From Croceitalea dokdonensis DOKDO 023 (lineage in GTDB: Bacteria > Bacteroidota > Bacteroidia > Flavobacteriales > Flavobacteriaceae): DNA of 64,000 bases. Within the stretch, counting starts at the first letter, position 1, and each line of letters starts with the position of its first letter. Position numbers and translations under genes: made by a program. The DNA lies in contig NZ_LDJX01000006.1 of the NCBI RefSeq assembly GCF_001306415.1, positions 186,001-250,000 of the forward strand, in the 5' to 3' direction. The notes beneath the pieces are model-generated. The model had not been told where the DNA came from. It saw nothing but the letters and a program-made list of their open reading frames with translations, and ran no database searches. Shown here piece by piece: positions 63,367-64,000 of this stretch.

Positions 63367-64000
63367 ATGGATATTGCCCTACTCTCTGTGAGTTTAAACG
63401 TGCATTCTACTCGAAGGATTGCGGAGGAAGCGGAAAAAGCAGGGCATTATGTGGAGTTGATAGACCATACCAAATGTTCCGTAAAACTGGGGGATGGCAC
63501 GCCAAAAATATTTTTGGGAGAAGAAGATGTTACTAATGAGTTTGATGCCATCATCCCAAGAATTGGAACCAAAGTAACGCGGCATGGGGCGGCCATTGTT
63601 AAGCAATTTGAAATGAACGGCGTTTTCAGTACCGCACGGTCCTTGGGTATCACCCGCGCTAGAAACAAGGTGAGGACCTTGCAGATTATGGCCAGAAAGG
63701 GCATTGCCATCCCGCAGACCCTTTTTTCCATAAACCCAGATAATATTGGGGAGCAAATTAGGCTTTTGGGCGGTCCGCCGGTAATCATAAAAATTCAGGA
63801 AGGTACACAAGGCATCGGGGTTATCCTGGCCGAAAGCAAACAGTCTGCGAAATCTATTATAGATACGTTTTATAAGATGGACACCAGTATTCTCTTACAA
63901 GAATACGTGAAGGAGGCCAATGGGGAAGATATTAGGATAATCGTGGTAGGAAATAAAATAGTGGCCAGTATGAAACGCAGTAGTGAGTTGGGGGAATTCC
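63367..64000 (+). CDS. rimK: RimK-type ATP-grasp ligase, N-terminal part
   Basis: 211 residues seen, continues beyond the window. DIALLSVSLNVHSTRRIAEE (N-terminal domain), then the ATP-grasp B domain (PPVIIKIQEGTQGIGV, LLQEYVKEANGEDIRIIVVG) ending in SMKRSSELGEF. Family ligates Glu to ribosomal protein S6 or related substrates. The 255 bases upstream show no other gene. Confidence 0.88.
   Translation, partial: MDIALLSVSLNVHSTRRIAEEAEKAGHYVELIDHTKCSVKLGDGTPKIFLGEEDVTNEFDAIIPRIGTKVTRHGAAIVKQFEMNGVFSTARSLGITRARNKVRTLQIMARKGIAIPQTLFSINPDNIGEQIRLLGGPPVIIKIQEGTQGIGVILAESKQSAKSIIDTFYKMDTSILLQEYVKEANGEDIRIIVVGNKIVASMKRSSELGEF

Overview
The window reads as a chromosome segment of a marine-type flavobacterium (Bacteroidota, Flavobacteriaceae). 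The lineage markers are a SusC/SusD pair, the gliding and type IX secretion lipoproteins SprE and GldH, a DUF4292 lipoprotein, a DUF5687 ABC permease, an F-type ATP synthase locus that lacks atpD and atpC, a succinate dehydrogenase of the Bacteroidota type, and a sdhC promoter with the Bacteroidota TTTG / TAnnTTTG architecture. No rRNA, tRNA, CRISPR array, prophage or transposase was recognised.

Layout. 1-2.2 kb: the tail of a family 9 glycosyltransferase, a TetR regulator, and a toxin-antitoxin-like pair whose PIN toxin is broken by a frameshift. 2.3-11.9 kb: a co-directional minus-strand module that matches the families grouped with arsenosugar biosynthesis (DUF2064 glycosyltransferase, SusC, SusD, sodium:solute symporter, a phosphoesterase fused to a peroxidase-like domain, and radical SAM ArsS). 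Its joints carry unusual 7-bp-period arrays and palindromic repeats. 12-14.1 kb: a patatin phospholipase and a PaaE-like reductase. 14.3-18.9 kb: a PadR regulator, three tandem paralogous membrane proteins joined by ATGA overlaps, then a DUF5687 permease and its ABC ATPase. 19.1-28.2 kb: sprE, a bactofilin and the atp operon (atpZ, a DUF6168-like gene, atpB, E, F, H, A, G), with a four-helix-bundle ORF inserted between atpA and atpG.

28.2-37.6 kb: an MFS exporter, then an envelope run (flippase, dut, nucleotidyltransferase, TPR protein, DUF4292 lipoprotein, EnvC-like protein and two secreted proteins). 37.6-46.7 kb: thioesterase, HU/SPOR protein, dprA, trpS, YeaQ-type protein, plsC, an ECF sigma factor with a transmembrane anti-sigma/beta-barrel protein, and recA. 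46.7-53.4 kb: a candidate small RNA, trhO, a PSP1 protein, gldH, PBP1A and the two subunits of a 3-oxoacid CoA-transferase. 53.4-64 kb: a hybrid histidine kinase, a possible 35-residue peptide gene, a GNAT acetyltransferase, a serine hydrolase, an aminotransferase, a solitary Vsr endonuclease, a secreted protein, sdhCAB and the start of a RimK-type ATP-grasp ligase.

Most of the window is conserved core metabolism and envelope biology. The unusual material lies in the joints. Heptanucleotide-period arrays of different sequence occur at several loci, twice in inverted orientation around a gene or gene pair. A cluster of palindromes has been absorbed in frame into the SusD leader. The phosphoesterase and peroxidase-like domains are fused across an A9 tract. 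A two-hairpin transcript candidate lies between recA and trhO. All functional calls were made by reading motifs without database searches; family names are from memory and graded by confidence.
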